This document shows positions 35,441 to 47,095 of a stretch of DNA of 64,000 bases, in pieces. Below the pieces are notes generated by a model. That model was not told the DNA's origin, searched no databases, and worked only from the letters and a program-made list of their open reading frames with translations. Position 1 is the first letter of the stretch; each line of letters starts with the position of its first letter. Where the stretch lies: the NCBI RefSeq assembly GCF_000237925.1, contig NC_031498.1:20872422-20936421 (forward strand), read 5' to 3'. The DNA comes from Schistosoma mansoni. Taxonomy: Eukaryota > Platyhelminthes > Trematoda > Strigeidida > Schistosomatidae. Position numbers and translations under genes: made by a program.

Positions 35441-35554
35441 GGGGCTTATTTTAAGAAATATAGACTTTTTATTTTGGATCTCATTTGTTATCAATTGACT
35501 ATTTAGTTGGATGTATTGGGATAAAATGCTAGGATGATAAGAACACAACACAAA

Positions 35555-35870
35555 ACTTATTTCTTCGAAACCGTGAGTCCTTGGCAATGGTTATCCATGA
35601 CCCCGAAAGTAAGAGGAGAACCAAGGACCTTTGGTCTTACGGGAGAACGCTTAACCTATCCAACGGCGTACAAGCCTTCAATCCATCCACGACCATCTTA
35701 CATTGTATTTGATGGGTATCTTCCTCACACCCAACACGGTTGAATTCCACCGATCGCGGCTTCTCACTAGAATTTAGAAGATGTTCTATCGAAGCTGGTC
35801 AGTAGTGAGCACATAATAATTATCACTATAGGGTTGTGGAGATTATTGAGTTTCATTGTAACCACGAATC
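35555..35870 (-). repeat. Decayed Sm-alpha-like SINE
   Basis: Pieces in SINE order on the minus strand: GGTTCTCC-type B-box near 35625 and the 5' half with TTCTCACTAGAATTTAG near 35760. No hammerhead is recognisable. Confidence 0.45.
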
Positions 35871-35894
35871 GATCAAAGCTAGACATCCATTGAT

Positions 35895-36057
35895 AACTTA
35901 GAAGCACTGAATGGTTGTTTCATCTTAGTATGAGACTCGTTACAGTGCATAACCATGACCCTACGTCTGGGAACTGGACATAGGACCCTATTCACACGTG
36001 CGAACTTTTAGACGACCGACAGGAACCTGGCAGCGTATATGTCTAACTTCAACTAGC
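35895..36057 (-). repeat. Decayed Sm-alpha-like SINE with broken hammerhead
   Basis: On the minus strand the ribozyme boxes read CTGTAACGAG (a small insertion in the core) and GAAAC; the GTC-equivalent triplet is ATT. The SINE head follows towards 36050 in degraded form. Head to head with the next fragment. Confidence 0.5.
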
Positions 36058-36170
36058 GCACTGCTGAAAAGTCTCACAGTAGGATGAAACAGCCATCCAG
36101 TGCTTCTAGGTTTTCAATGCGACTCAAATGTCCTCACAACCCTATGCTGAAAAAAATTCTTATTAACCTT
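36058..36170 (+). repeat. SINE fragment with inactivated hammerhead
   Basis: GCGCACTG, then CTGAAAAG at 36064-36071, stem II TCTCACAGTAGGA, GAAAC at 36086-36090 and triplet ATC with CAGTGC closing stem I. The core G8, the proposed general acid, is A, so no cleavage is expected. The tRNA-like head is missing. Confidence 0.7.
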
Positions 36171-37320
36171 ATATAAATAAAACTTATTTTAATGAATAAC
36201 ACATCATCCTTAAAAGATGATTAAAACTAGTTTAAATTGATTGCATCTCATTTTCCTATAAAACTTCTTAATTCATGTAAAAAATAACAACTAAATATAC
36301 ACACGCGCCTGTAATAATTCAGTGATGATTATTAGCAAAGGTTTATGGAAATTATTCAATCTATAGTCTACATCACGAACTGACGTTAGCTAGACGACTA
36401 CTAGAAACCAGGATGAACAGAGCAACCTTTAAGTTTAAACATGAAAATCATTTGGCAATTTGTATCTACAACCCTACCAAGAATTGAATGCGGGATCTTC
36501 AAAAAGCATCCTACACTAACAATATTCATGTGCTTACTAGTGACTACCTTCAAGAGGCGATTTTCTGAGTTTTATTAAGAAGTCATGACCAGTGAGACCT
36601 AACTACGATTAGTAGCAACGGATAAACAATCACAAACACGACAACAACGTTGGAAAAACGAAAAGCAATAATAATCAGAACAATATTCTAAAAACTGTTA
36701 GTTTAAAAGTGGTACTTATAGAGGATTACATTCTGTATGTGGACTAGTGATATACTTCAATTAGGTAGGAACAAACTAGAACTATGATAAATAAGTATGA
36801 CATAGAAGAAAATCTATCTAGGTCATGTTAATGAGTGTGTTAAGCAAAGCCACTACCAATGTGACAGATCGATAGAGTTATAATAATGACAACAACAATA
36901 ACAATAATAGTAATAATGACAAATAAATCAAAAAAATAGGCGTGGTTTAGTGACAAACTGAATTGTTGTCTGAAAGTCAGGAAAGCATCTAAGATTAATA
37001 ATACAAAATGGTAAATTACCAAATGTTATTGAGGTACTAGAAGGTTGGTGAATCGAACTACTTAATTGGTTTCAGGTTTAGCAATTTAGTTGCTACTGTT
37101 CATTAAAAGTAGTGATATAAATATCTTCATTTTATCCCCTCTAAAGAATTTATAAAAAGTTAATAACAGTATCGAATACTCTTACATTCTGAAATGTATT
37201 TTGAACAAAACAGGAGATTAAACAAACTTATATGCACCTCGTCGGAAACTTGAGATTTTAATGGGTACTAATAATAATCATAAATTTTAAATCATGAACC
37301 GACCTTAATTAGGATACTAT
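36171..37320. other. AT-rich spacer with old SINE debris
   Basis: No gene. 36310-36560 has faint SINE blocks (GAACTGACGTTAGCTAGACGACTACTAG resembles SINE 3' ends on the minus strand). The remainder is unassigned. Confidence 0.35.
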
Positions 37321-37460
37321 TTAAAACCTGAAAGCATCAGACACCCGTTTCTTCCTTGTACGGGACTTCTCAACAGTGACTCCCAAGCCGGGAGTCAAAC
37401 TAAGGGTTTTCAGTCTTGCGCACGAACACTCAACCTCTAGACTACTGGGCCGGGATCCAA
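37321..37460 (-). repeat. Decayed Sm-alpha-like SINE
   Basis: A-box side near 37445 (GGCCCAGTAGTC) and B-box side near 37400 are recognisable on the minus strand. The ribozyme relic reads TTGAGAAG and AGAAAC with mutated core. Confidence 0.5.
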
Positions 37461-37796
37461 TGCTGTACAAATAACCTGTCAACTTGATGACTGTTGAATT
37501 GAATATTTGTCTTGTGTATTGACAAAATACGCTTTATTACAGACAAATAAGTTTATATCGTACTGAAGAAAATGATTTATGATTAATCAAACAGAAAAGT
37601 GAAGAAAACAGACGCAATGAGACTATAAATTTACTTAATTCAATTTCAACTTTTCAATTCCTTTTTCATATTTAATATCCATTCTTTACTATTATTTCTC
37701 CACAGCAATTTTACATCACTGAACTAACGAACTCATACACAGATATTTTGTAATATTAGGAAATTGATAAAATTAGTTCCATAGAAACATTATCTG

Positions 37797-37990
37797 GCCG
37801 AGTGGATAACGCGATAGCGTTTGAAGCGAAAGGTATTGGGTTCGAGTCCAGAGTGAACATCAACTCTGAGATGCAGGTACATCCAGCTGACGAATCCCGA
37901 ATAGGATGAAACGCGCGTCCTGGATTCCATGGCTAGCCACTATCCATCTTTGCTTACCATGCTTGTGAATTTAGGCTATATAGAGGCAAT
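37797..37990 (+). repeat. Sm-alpha-like SINE with hammerhead
   Basis: tRNA-like head (CTGGCCGAGTGGATAACGCG; GGGTTCGAGTCC B-box at about 37839-37850) followed by the hammerhead and the GATTCCATGGCTAGCCAC tail. The A and B boxes are the cleanest in the window. Confidence 0.8.
37880..37928 (+). ncRNA. Hammerhead ribozyme with a compensated stem II base pair
   Basis: First core box CTGACGA at 37887-37893, GAAAC at 37908-37912, triplet GTC ending at 37919, and stem I ATCCAG/CTGGAT fully paired. The pair that normally closes stem II next to the core (G-C in sister copies) is A (37894) with T (37907), so pairing is kept by a double change. Confidence 0.8.
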
Positions 37991-38147
37991 ACGCACAATA
38001 TGAACATATGCCAATTAGAGACTGACCAGTTGCAGTCCTAAAACATCAATGGGAAGATTCAAACAAACAATACTAAGTGAATTATCTTTATGTACTTCAG
38101 ATTATTTATAAATGAAGTATAATAGAAATCTTACGAGTTCTTTAACT

Positions 38148-38240
38148 GCTCACTTCATCTTTGCTTTAATTGTATCTTTCTTTTCTTTCCTTTTACAGAA
38201 ATAGCTGTCAATATTAAATATTTGATAGATCAATAAAAAC
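38148..38240 (+). repeat. Direct repeat unit 1 (splice-acceptor-like)
   Basis: CACTTCATCTTTG, a long T/C run, TTACAG, then AAATAGCTGTCAATATTAAA and GATAGATCAATAAA. The same string recurs at 38470-38557. Each unit looks like a polypyrimidine tract and acceptor followed by a stop and a possible polyA signal, but no gene was found to use it. Confidence 0.6.
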
Positions 38241-38469
38241 AACTTAAACCTACCCTGGTAATATTAGCTTATTATCCAGAGTGATTAGGTTTCAAATTGT
38301 TTTCACATTATTTTGTTATTATTATTATTATCCTTGTTTCCTCTTACCCCCCATTTCCAGTATATGTGTAATCAGATTGTTCGAAATGTATTGCACTAAT
38401 ATCTCATCACATAGTTCTGATAATCTTCGTCTTCTTACTACACTATATCGAAACTTATCAAAGGGATTA

Positions 38470-38557
38470 ATCACTTCATCTTTGTTTTAATTATATTTTT
38501 TTCTCTTACAGAAATAGCTGTCAATATTAAAAATATTTGATAGATCAATAACAACAC
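38470..38557 (+). repeat. Direct repeat unit 2 (splice-acceptor-like)
   Basis: Second copy of the 90-bp unit, about 320 bp downstream of the first, with a few substitutions and small indels. Confidence 0.6.
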
Positions 38558-38999
38558 AACAAGATTGATTCATTTAATTCATGATACCTTGGCAACTATT
38601 TACAACCTAGAAATAATGATAATAATCATTTATAGTCAATGTATCTATACTTTAAATGATATAAATAAAGATTCATAGAATTATGTTACTAAGCGAAAAA
38701 TTTAAAACACATAAAAAAACATGCTCCTAGAGAATAAAAATTGATTTCAATATTACGCAATAATAATCAATCATAATATCGAATAAATTAATAGAATAAG
38801 ATGAGTTAAGCTTAAAAACTGACCCCAAAAAAAGAAAAAAAATACAAAAAAGAATTCATAATTGGAAATATGAAATAAGACATTGTGTAATTAAAATGGT
38901 GAAAATTAGAATTTAACATGATAATGAGAGACTAACAACTCTATTCTCTTTTCAATATAGAGGTTCAGTTTCAACCATTTAATAAAGATGGTTCTGTAG
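38558..38999. other. AT-rich spacer
   Basis: No feature recognised. Confidence 0.35.
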
Positions 39000-39305
39000 T
39001 GAACAAGAAGACGAATGGGGGCAATTGAATGTATTTTAGCATAACATTACAGAATATCTCATTAAAGTATGAGAACCATATAGTGAACAGTTAATTTGCA
39101 AAATAACAATCAATTGTATCAATTTGACTGTTTCTTCTGCAAATATCCGTCCATACTCTCCGATTATAGTTGATCATGCATTTTCGTACCAACTGAGTGC
39201 CGTTCCCGTTCTCTCCTTATCGATCTTCTACTGAAATACATTCAATACCCGACCATCACCATATACTACTTTTGTGGATATCAGTAACCCACACGACGGT
39301 TCCAG
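39000..39305 (-). repeat. 300-bp LTR-like repeat family C, copy 3
   Basis: The reverse complement follows copy 2 (27664-27975) closely, including TATGAGAACCATATAGTGAACAG on the plus strand here. Confidence 0.6.
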
Positions 39306-39769
39306 CATAACTTACTAAATTCCAAGTTATCTGAGTATTGACTGCTTTGAACAATTTCGAAATATTAACATTGTGTTTAGTGCTGAATAAATGACAGGCA
39401 ATTGCTCTGTTGAAAACACGTTGATTTTTTGACTTCAGTTGTTGTGCAATGTGCTCTTAGATGAGAACAAGAGCCTTTCTTTTTGTGCTATATCACTAAC
39501 ATGTAAACTGGTAAATACAACTGGAGGCAAAATGAAGTGGGAGTTTATTCACTTGTTTTTGTCTCAATCATGAATTTGATTGATATGAGGTCAATTTATC
39601 AGTTAAATACGTCATTTTCAACGGAGCACTTGATGTAGGATCAATCTTATTAGCTATTTCGTCCCCTTTATCGTCAAGTCATAAAAATAATGGCTTTCAT
39701 TTATTGATATATATTTTTCTAATAAATTTAGACCTTTGCAGTATGTTTGTATAGTGGGCGGGTTTTGGA
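39306..39769. other. Spacer
   Basis: No feature recognised. Confidence 0.35.
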
Positions 39770-39915
39770 AATTATGGGGTTTTCAAAGTTTAAATCCCGA
39801 ACTGATCTTAACTAGATTACCATCGAAAACCAGGAAGCACTGAACATCTATCTCGTTATGATGTGGGACTCTTAAGAACTGTACATTGACGACCCCCACC
39901 ACGAGTAATCAATCG
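39770..39915 (-). repeat. Decayed Sm-alpha-like SINE
   Basis: Minus strand: 3' end GTTTTCGATGGTAATC, stem I CAGTGC and GAGTCCCACATCAT are recognisable. Both core boxes are mutated. Confidence 0.45.
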
Positions 39916-41064
39916 CGATCCAAACTATGAAAATCAATTAATTTTTATTTCAGAGTAGTCGGGGCAAAAAAAGGGAGTTGTCGTAACCTGGTTAGATTCA
40001 TCGCTGTTACCGAAAACAGCAATATTATGATCATTTTTCGGCACACTGATATTCTTCAAATATAAGGAATCATCGTGTCTTATTGAATCGGAAAATTACC
40101 TTTGTTGGAAAATATTAAGGTAACAAAAATATGGAACATTGGTCCCGAATATTTACTGAGTTGATTTGAATATTATTCGAGAAATTTTATGAGAAAATCA
40201 CTCCGTAGTATTTATACATAGTTAGGCATTTGGAAGTTGTTGCAGGATCTTCTGGATCTAGGTATCGTACCAGTTGGTACTAGTTAACAAGGTATATCTG
40301 CAATCCCAAGGGAACTAGTGCACCCTGTATGATTTGGACTTGCGTCACCCAATTGTATAATTTGACACGTTACCAATAAGCTATTGTAACCACGACTGAT
40401 CCTTATATCTGATCTCAATTATAAGCTATTGTGTAACTTGTTAATTACCGTTATTTACGCTATCTACAGAAGGTAATGTTCAGTTAACCATGTGTTATTC
40501 AACTATGTAATAAAAATAACTTAGTTGTCGATACTTACAGAGATTTATAATTATAATGTATTATAGTTTAGTATCATGTACACATAATCCCATGAATTAT
40601 GAATTAGAGGGATAAAAAGTTCTGTTGACGGTTTCTAGTGTTTTTGTTGGAGATTTAGGAAAATGGGAATTTGTGTGGTCAGTCGATCATGTAAAAAAAA
40701 TACAGTAGAGAAGTTGGAAAAGTTTATTACTAATGACATAGAAGATATGTGACAATCTACACTGAAAACAAACTCTACCAGTAATGAAAAGGTAAATAAA
40801 CTAAAGTTAGTACATGATGGGCCAATAAAATGTAAGATCGATAGCTGTAATAAATAAATATTATTTTAAAGTGAATTTCTAATCATAATGACTAGTTTCA
40901 AAATGGACTTTCCGAAGTTCGAAGTTATAGTCTGTGAGACCAACCAAGATAGCAACTCACTAATGATAGTAGGATGAAGATCGCAAAATGGCTGAAACTG
41001 CAAAATTCGAATTATTGCATTATGACTTAGAAGCTCAATGGTCTCATGCTTGTTGTGCAACTAT
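39916..41064. other. Spacer without recognised features
   Basis: No gene or repeat family recognised. Confidence 0.35.
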
Positions 41065-43080
41065 TTACAGATGACTCAATAGAAAACACAACTGATGTTA
41101 TCACCTGTTATCTTAAATTCTGTTTTGATATTTGCTGTCCTACCGAAACCTTCTTTTTAAGTTTTGACCGACTTACATCTCCATAACTAAAACGACTACG
41201 GAGGGTAAGAGAAAGAATGTACAAGGAGAAAAACACTATTGAAGTTCGTAAGTTAAATGGTCAAATAAACCTAGAAATTAGACGTCTCAACTCTGTGTTT
41301 ACTCAAAAACTCCTTTCTTGTAAAAGCTCTCCAAGTATGTGGGAACTCTTTAAAGAAATTACAGGGGACAGGCAAACTAGAAGCGATAACCAGCTAAATG
41401 TTTGTGACTTAAATAAGTCCTTTATACGTCAGTCATCTGACATCATGCTCCCTATATCCAAGGGTTTGAAGAATAATTGTGTTCCGAGTTTCACTGAAAA
41501 TGATGTCCGAAAATGTCTCCAGTCAATTAATTCACCTCAGTGTTTAGGACCTGATGGTATCCCAAACCTCCTTTTTAAAAAATGTGCTGATGTTTTATGT
41601 TATCCATTAACGAATATCTTTAACAGATCCTTCTCAACTAATGTCTTACCGGAAATGTGGAGAAAGATAATCCCTATACCAAAGAAAGTTTCTGGTGATA
41701 AAAATGTGAAACTTAGACCCATAGCAATAACTTCACCTTTCCTCAAAATAATGGAAAAACTACTGATACAATCACTTCAACCTGCAATAAAAGAGCACTG
41801 TGATCCATATCAGTTTGCTTACAAATGCAAAAGAAGCACATTAGATGCCGTTGCTGTTCTGCATCACAATATAGTGTTCGGGTTGGAAAAGGGTAAGAAG
41901 TATGTTAGATGCGCACTCCTGGACTTTACTTCTGCTTTTGATTCTATTCCAAGACACCTCTTACTTAACAAGCTGATCAGCGTCAACACTGACAGCTGGA
42001 TAACCAATTGGCTATGTTCCTACCTTTCTGGAAGAGAACAGTACACTGTATTTGAAGGAAAGTGTTCGACATCTCTATTGTCTTCTGTAGGTGTGCCACA
42101 AGGAGCTGTTCTTTCACCTCTGCTCTTCTTTTTTTCTGCATGATCTGCCATCTTCCACAGAAAACACTTTTGTAAAATATGCGGACGACCTCACTATATG
42201 TATGCCGATTTCTACCTCCTTACATCCCATAGAAATGAATGAGTTTTTATCTCGTATTGAAAAGTGGTCAGTTGGTAATGGTCTCTTATTCAATCCATCT
42301 AAATGTCAAGCTGTTAACTTTAGCTTGAGACATGGACAGAACCTACACTCTATTTTGGGGTCCCATAATGCTTGTGCCATTGGAGACTCCTTAATAAACA
42401 CAGTGTCGAAGGTCAAATATCTTGGTGTCATTTTTTCCTCTGATCTTTCTTGGTCTTCTCATGTTTTACTCTTATCGAAAAAAGTTTACCGTTTGATTAC
42501 TCGCCATTTACTCTTACAATTTGCAAATTCCTGCATATTACCTATTATTCTATATTGTTCTCCATTATTCTTTCCCGGGCTTTTGAGAAAAGACTTTGTT
42601 GTTTTGCGTAGAGTGCTGAAGGCAGTTTGTAAGGTATGTGGTGAATCTTTTGAGGTCATTATTAATATGCTTGTGGATAGAATCTTAAGTCTTGCAAACT
42701 CTTGGCAGGTGTTATCTTATCAGATACTAACCATCCGCTTCATTCATATCTTACTCCTTGTATATCTTCTGGTAGAACGAGACGTAAATACATTAAAATC
42801 CATGCACGCAAATCTAAAAAAGTTCTGTAATACCTTACCTAGCAAATTTACTTTGTGACGAACAGGCTGTTAGAGTTGACCTAGTAAATAACCTGTATTC
42901 TTAAGCATGTCTCAAGTTCGATAATTTGTATAAACTCAGTTTTTCTTAGACCTTTTTTTATTCCTTTTCTGTTTTTTGTTGTTTTTTGGTAAAAAAAACT
43001 TGTTGAAATAACTCATGGTGAGAATTCTATATTGTACCAGATTATAATATTGAATAAAGCCATTAATAATAATAATAACT
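41065..43080 (+). mobile_element. CR1-like LINE, RT domain to 3' end, one frameshift
   Basis: A 5'-truncated LINE. The first frame (41217-42143) gives LGPDGIPNLLFKKC, KLRPIAITSPFLKIMEKLL, LLDFTSAFDSIPR and SSVGVPQGAVLSPLLF. At a T run (about 42127-42136) the frame changes, and the second frame (to 42858) supplies TFVKYADDLTICMP with the catalytic YADD, PSKCQAVNFS and VSKVKYLGVIF. VPQGAVLSPLLF and the domain order are CR1-clade in character; schistosome SR1/Perere-type elements belong there. The 3' UTR ends in an AATAAAGCC and an (AAT)n tail at about 43080. Apart from the frameshift the RT is well preserved. Confidence 0.9.
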
Positions 43081-43547
43081 AAATGATTCTCGGTTGGGAT
43101 AATGGAAAAACCAAAGTAAAATTGAGTTCTGGCTTTCAGGGTTATCCACTTAACGTTGGTATTAAAAAGCATTCTCACATTAGGAAAAAAGCATGTCCAG
43201 TGCCATTTAGTTCCCGGTGCTTCTCTGGAGCTGATGTTAGTTTGAGGTGGCTACACTATCTTGTGTCATGTTACCCAACGTAATCAATCACTAGGTACAG
43301 GTGTTGTGTGAGCTTCAACGCGGAAGTCTACATTGATATAACCTAGATCAGGAGTCAATGAATTCATGGATTAATATAATATCTTCGTCTGCTAGCTCTT
43401 GGCTTTTTTCATTCTTTATTCCATATCAGATGATGGTTATATATGCATAATACATTACTTGGTCACAGTCTGTGTTATAACGGAACGAATATCCTGACCC
43501 ATATTCATGGAGATGAGTTACGTCCTACTGTGCAGACCATGAAACTA
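43081..43547. other. Spacer
   Basis: No feature recognised. Confidence 0.35.
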
Positions 43548-45735
43548 CTTACTTACGCCTTCTACTCCTTGTGAACGAGCATAGGTTGCCCACCTGCATC
43601 CTCTATCCAACTCTGTCCAGTCGCTATTCATTATCTTTGATGTCTTCTTCTTATTCCCGGTGCAATGCGTTCCTCGGTCTGTTTCTTTTCCCTTCAAGAT
43701 TCCAAGTTAGCGCTTGCCTCGTGATGCAGCTTGATGATTTCCTCAGTGTGTGTCCTATCCACCTCCAACATCTCCTGATTACCTCTTCAGTTGGAAGCTA
43801 GTTTGTTCTCTCCCACAGTAGGTTGCCGCTGATGGTATCCGGTCAACGGGCATTGAGTATCTTGCGTAGACAATTGTTTAGAAATACTTGTACATGTTTG
43901 ATGATGGTTGTAGTTCTTTAAGTTCCAGCCCAGTACAATAGAACTATCTTGACGGTCGTATTGAAGATTCTGACTTTTGTATTGTCTGACTATTGTTTTG
44001 AGTCCCATATGTCCTTAAATTGTAGGAATGCAGCCCTTGCTTTTCCAATCCTCGCCTTTACGTCTGTATCGGATCCTCCTTGTTTGTCGATGATGCTACA
44101 CAGATAAGTGGAACTTCTCACCTCTTGTAGAGCTTCTCCATCAGGTGTGATTGGGTTGGTGTTCCCCGTGTTGTATTTGAGGATCTTACTTTTTCTCATG
44201 TGTATGTTGAGGCCGACTAACGCAGCTGGTGCTACACTAGTAGTCTTCACCTCCATTGGTTGATGTATATGGGATAGAAGAGCCAGGTCATCTGCAAGGT
44301 CTAAATCGTCTAGTCGCATCTAACATGTTCACTGTATTTTGTGCTTCCTATCATATATCGATGTCTTCATAACCCAGTCAACCACCAGAAGAAAAAGAAG
44401 AGGAGAGAGTGACCAGCCTTGTCTGACACCCGTCCTCACTTGAAGTGATCCTGTCAGCTATCCTCCATGAACCACTTCGCAGTGTAGTCCATCATATGAA
44501 TCCTCGATGGTGTTGACGATCTCCTCAGGTACACCATAGTGTCGAGGAAGGTCCCATAAGGTCCTCCTATCCACACTGTCAAACGCCTCCTCATAGTCAA
44601 TGAATTTGATGTATAGCGACGAATTCCATTCAATTGATTGTTCAACGATGATCCGTAGCGCCGCGATCTGTTCAGTACACGACCGATCCTTACGGAATTC
44701 GACCTGTTAATCTCGAAGTTAAGAGTCTATTGAATCTTTCACGATGTTCAATAATACTCTATTGAGGACTTTTTCTGCTACCGATAGTAGTATGATACCT
44801 CTGTAGTTCCCAGATCTCTTTTCTTTGGTATCTTGATGAGGCGTCCTTCTCTCCAGTCTGTCAGTGGTACTTGTTCTCTCTCCCAAATCTTCTCGAACTG
44901 AACGTGAAGCATGCTTGCAGTTACTTCTATGTCTGACCTCTGAGCTTCAGCTGGTATGTTGTCAGGTCGTGCTGCTTTCCCACTCTTCATTAGACTGATG
45001 GCCATCCTGATTCTTTCGATCGTTGGTGGAGTGACATTCATAGGAAAGTCTGTGTGTGCTGATTCGATGTCCGGTGGATTCAATCGAACTGGTCAATTCA
45101 AGAGTTTTTCAAACTGCGCCATCCATCTGTTCCAGTTCTTGAGTTGCGTGATTGCCTTCCCTTCTTTGTCCTTAACCGATCTCTATGGTTTACCATATTT
45201 CCCTGATAGTTTCTTCGTTTTGTCATAGAGTAATCCCATATTTCCTTTTCTTGCGGTTTATTCCACTGTCATTGCTAGGTCTTCCACGAATTTGAGTGTG
45301 TGGAGCATCTCCCTCTTCGTGACCGGAGTACAGCAGCACCTCTCCCGTATCTAGCATTTGCTGTTCAGCTTGATTCCAATGGGTTTCACTTATTCCAAGC
45401 ACCACCAAGTTGTATCTCCTCATTTCCATACCTATTTGATTGTTGCTTCCGGTCTTCCACATTGTTCGCATATTCCGTGTACCTATATTAATTGTTGCTC
45501 GGGTTGTTAGAAAGGACATCGATCTCATAACTTACGAAGAATATTGGCATTCACCTGAATGAAGATCCTTCAAATTCCATGTCAGAGTGTTAAATGGTTT
45601 AAATTATTTATTCTGGTTAGCTTCTTTTAAGCAAGGTTTTTCCTGTGGGATGGGGTTGCTGACCCCATACCCAACAGTCCTCCTTCACCCAGGCTTGGGA
45701 CCGGTAGTAAACATAGAAGAGCTACAGACAGAGTT
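43548..45735 (-). mobile_element. SR2/RTE-like LINE with internal deletion, both ends kept
   Basis: Minus strand: 5' UTR (45735-45530), endonuclease start (TINIGTRNMRTMW…ISETHWNQ), then at about 45295 a jump to the linker before the RT (KTKKLSGKYGKP). RT pieces follow with several frameshifts: [46 protein letters not shown]. The copy ends in the family 3' end with a GTAAGTAAGTA tail at 43548. Most of the endonuclease is deleted, so the length is about 2.2 kb instead of over 3 kb. The 3' part is repeated exactly, in reverse, at 47846-48155. Confidence 0.85.
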
Positions 45736-46227
45736 ACCCTACAACTAGCGTTACAATATACAAAAGTATAATCTAAATTGTGTTTGATTTATTATGATAT
45801 GCAAACAGTGTATGTGATTGATTAGCGATTAAAACAACAAAAGTATCATCACCTTTAACAAAATGAAGATAAGACAAAAAGCGAAACAATGTTACTTGAA
45901 TAGTGTATTTAGAAAGAATAATATGATAAAAAATGAAATTTGACCTAAGAAAATGTTCAGTTCAAAAAAACTGGTGCTGTAGCACAATTATCGATATAAT
46001 CATGAACAATTTAAGAATGGAAGCAGTAATCTTATCATAATGAAACAAACAAAATGCACTATTTCGTTTGTTAGTTTCGGTTTAAATGAGAAAACAACAT
46101 ATGGGTGGAAATAACAACTGATAAATGAGTGATTTACAGGTGAATTTTTCTCATTATCATCACACAAAATAATGTAGTTGATCTAATTCTTGAAAGAACA
46201 GTATATGAAGACTTGTTTGAGTGCGCA
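45736..46227 (-). other. Downstream region of the synaptophysin-family gene
   Basis: Likely 3' UTR of the minus-strand gene ending at 46228. On the minus strand a canonical AATAAA occurs at 45793-45788, about 435 nt after the stop. Whether it is used is not known. Confidence 0.45.
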
Positions 46228-46362
46228 CTACATTTGAGACCCATCGGCAGCAGTAGCGATATTTTCTGGTCCAAGTAGAGAATTATTTCCAGACCATGGA
46301 GTTTCTTTCCATATGAACCATAAACCAGCTACCCATAGAGCAACATTAGTAAACCCAAATAT
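46228..46362 (-). CDS. Synaptophysin-family protein, last exon
   Basis: A minus-strand exon begins after an AG (plus-strand CT at 46363-46364) and ends at TAG (46228-46230). It encodes 44 residues: IFGFTNVALWVAGLWFIWKE is the fourth membrane span and matches the synaptophysin phrase [20 protein letters not shown]. A short cytoplasmic tail (TPWSGNNSLL… ending GSQM) follows, without the long Tyr/Gly-rich repeats of vertebrate synaptophysin. The entry phase is 0, fitting the exon at 49288-49467. This exon sits between the arms of a 310-bp perfect inverted repeat. Confidence 0.9.
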   Translation of the reverse strand: MFGFTNVALWVAGLWFIWKETPWSGNNSLLGPENIATAADGSQM

Positions 46363-46782
46363 CTAATTTATATAAATTAACAAAAACATACCGAATTGTT
46401 AAAGTTACAAAGTAGATCTTCATCGTCTGGTATAATGTTGACACAAAGATTGAAATTTGTGTAAATCAGGAACATTAAGTCTTATAAAATGACTTGTCCA
46501 AAGTCCAAGATCCATAAAGAACTCATAAATGAAAACCTACTCGTAAAGATGAATCATTCCGTTTGCCCAACATGAGTGTTAAGGATTTTATCCAAGAACT
46601 AATTTATTATGTACTATTTTGAGACGATTTTGCTTCCAGATTTGAAGGCACTAAAATGGTCTCAAGCGATTCGATGAGAAAGGAATGACTGTGCAGGCAA
46701 AGAATGATATGGTTTTAAAACATAAAATCTAAGGGAAGAGAAAGAGTTAATGCATCCGTACTACTGCAAATAATTTTAAGCC

Positions 46783-47095
46783 ATGTCACCTGTCTCTAAC
46801 CATTGGTTAAGATAATCGCACGGATCCTGATCAGGGAGTCTGCACCTATTTAAATGGCCCAGTTCAATAGTCACTGTCATCATTGACTGATGCCATGTCT
46901 TGATTTGGCCGCCCCTAGCTTTCTTCCAACCTACTTTTACATCGGCCATCATTGACGGTCGAGGTAGTAGGTGGATGGACGCACGTTATATATATATATA
47001 TATCCCAACTATTTCAGTCGATAAAAATTCACTACCTTGTCAGTCAATTTGACATCCTTACCTAGTACTCTCTGTCTAACCAGAGAATTGCTAAA
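46783..47095 (-). mobile_element. 3' end fragment of non-LTR element, family B
   Basis: The minus strand carries the ORF end region with VGWKKARGG-type sequence (complement of CCGCCCCTAGCTTTCTTCCAACC) as in the copies at 10730 and 14200, interrupted by a TA tract. It is in the same orientation as the host gene. Confidence 0.65.
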
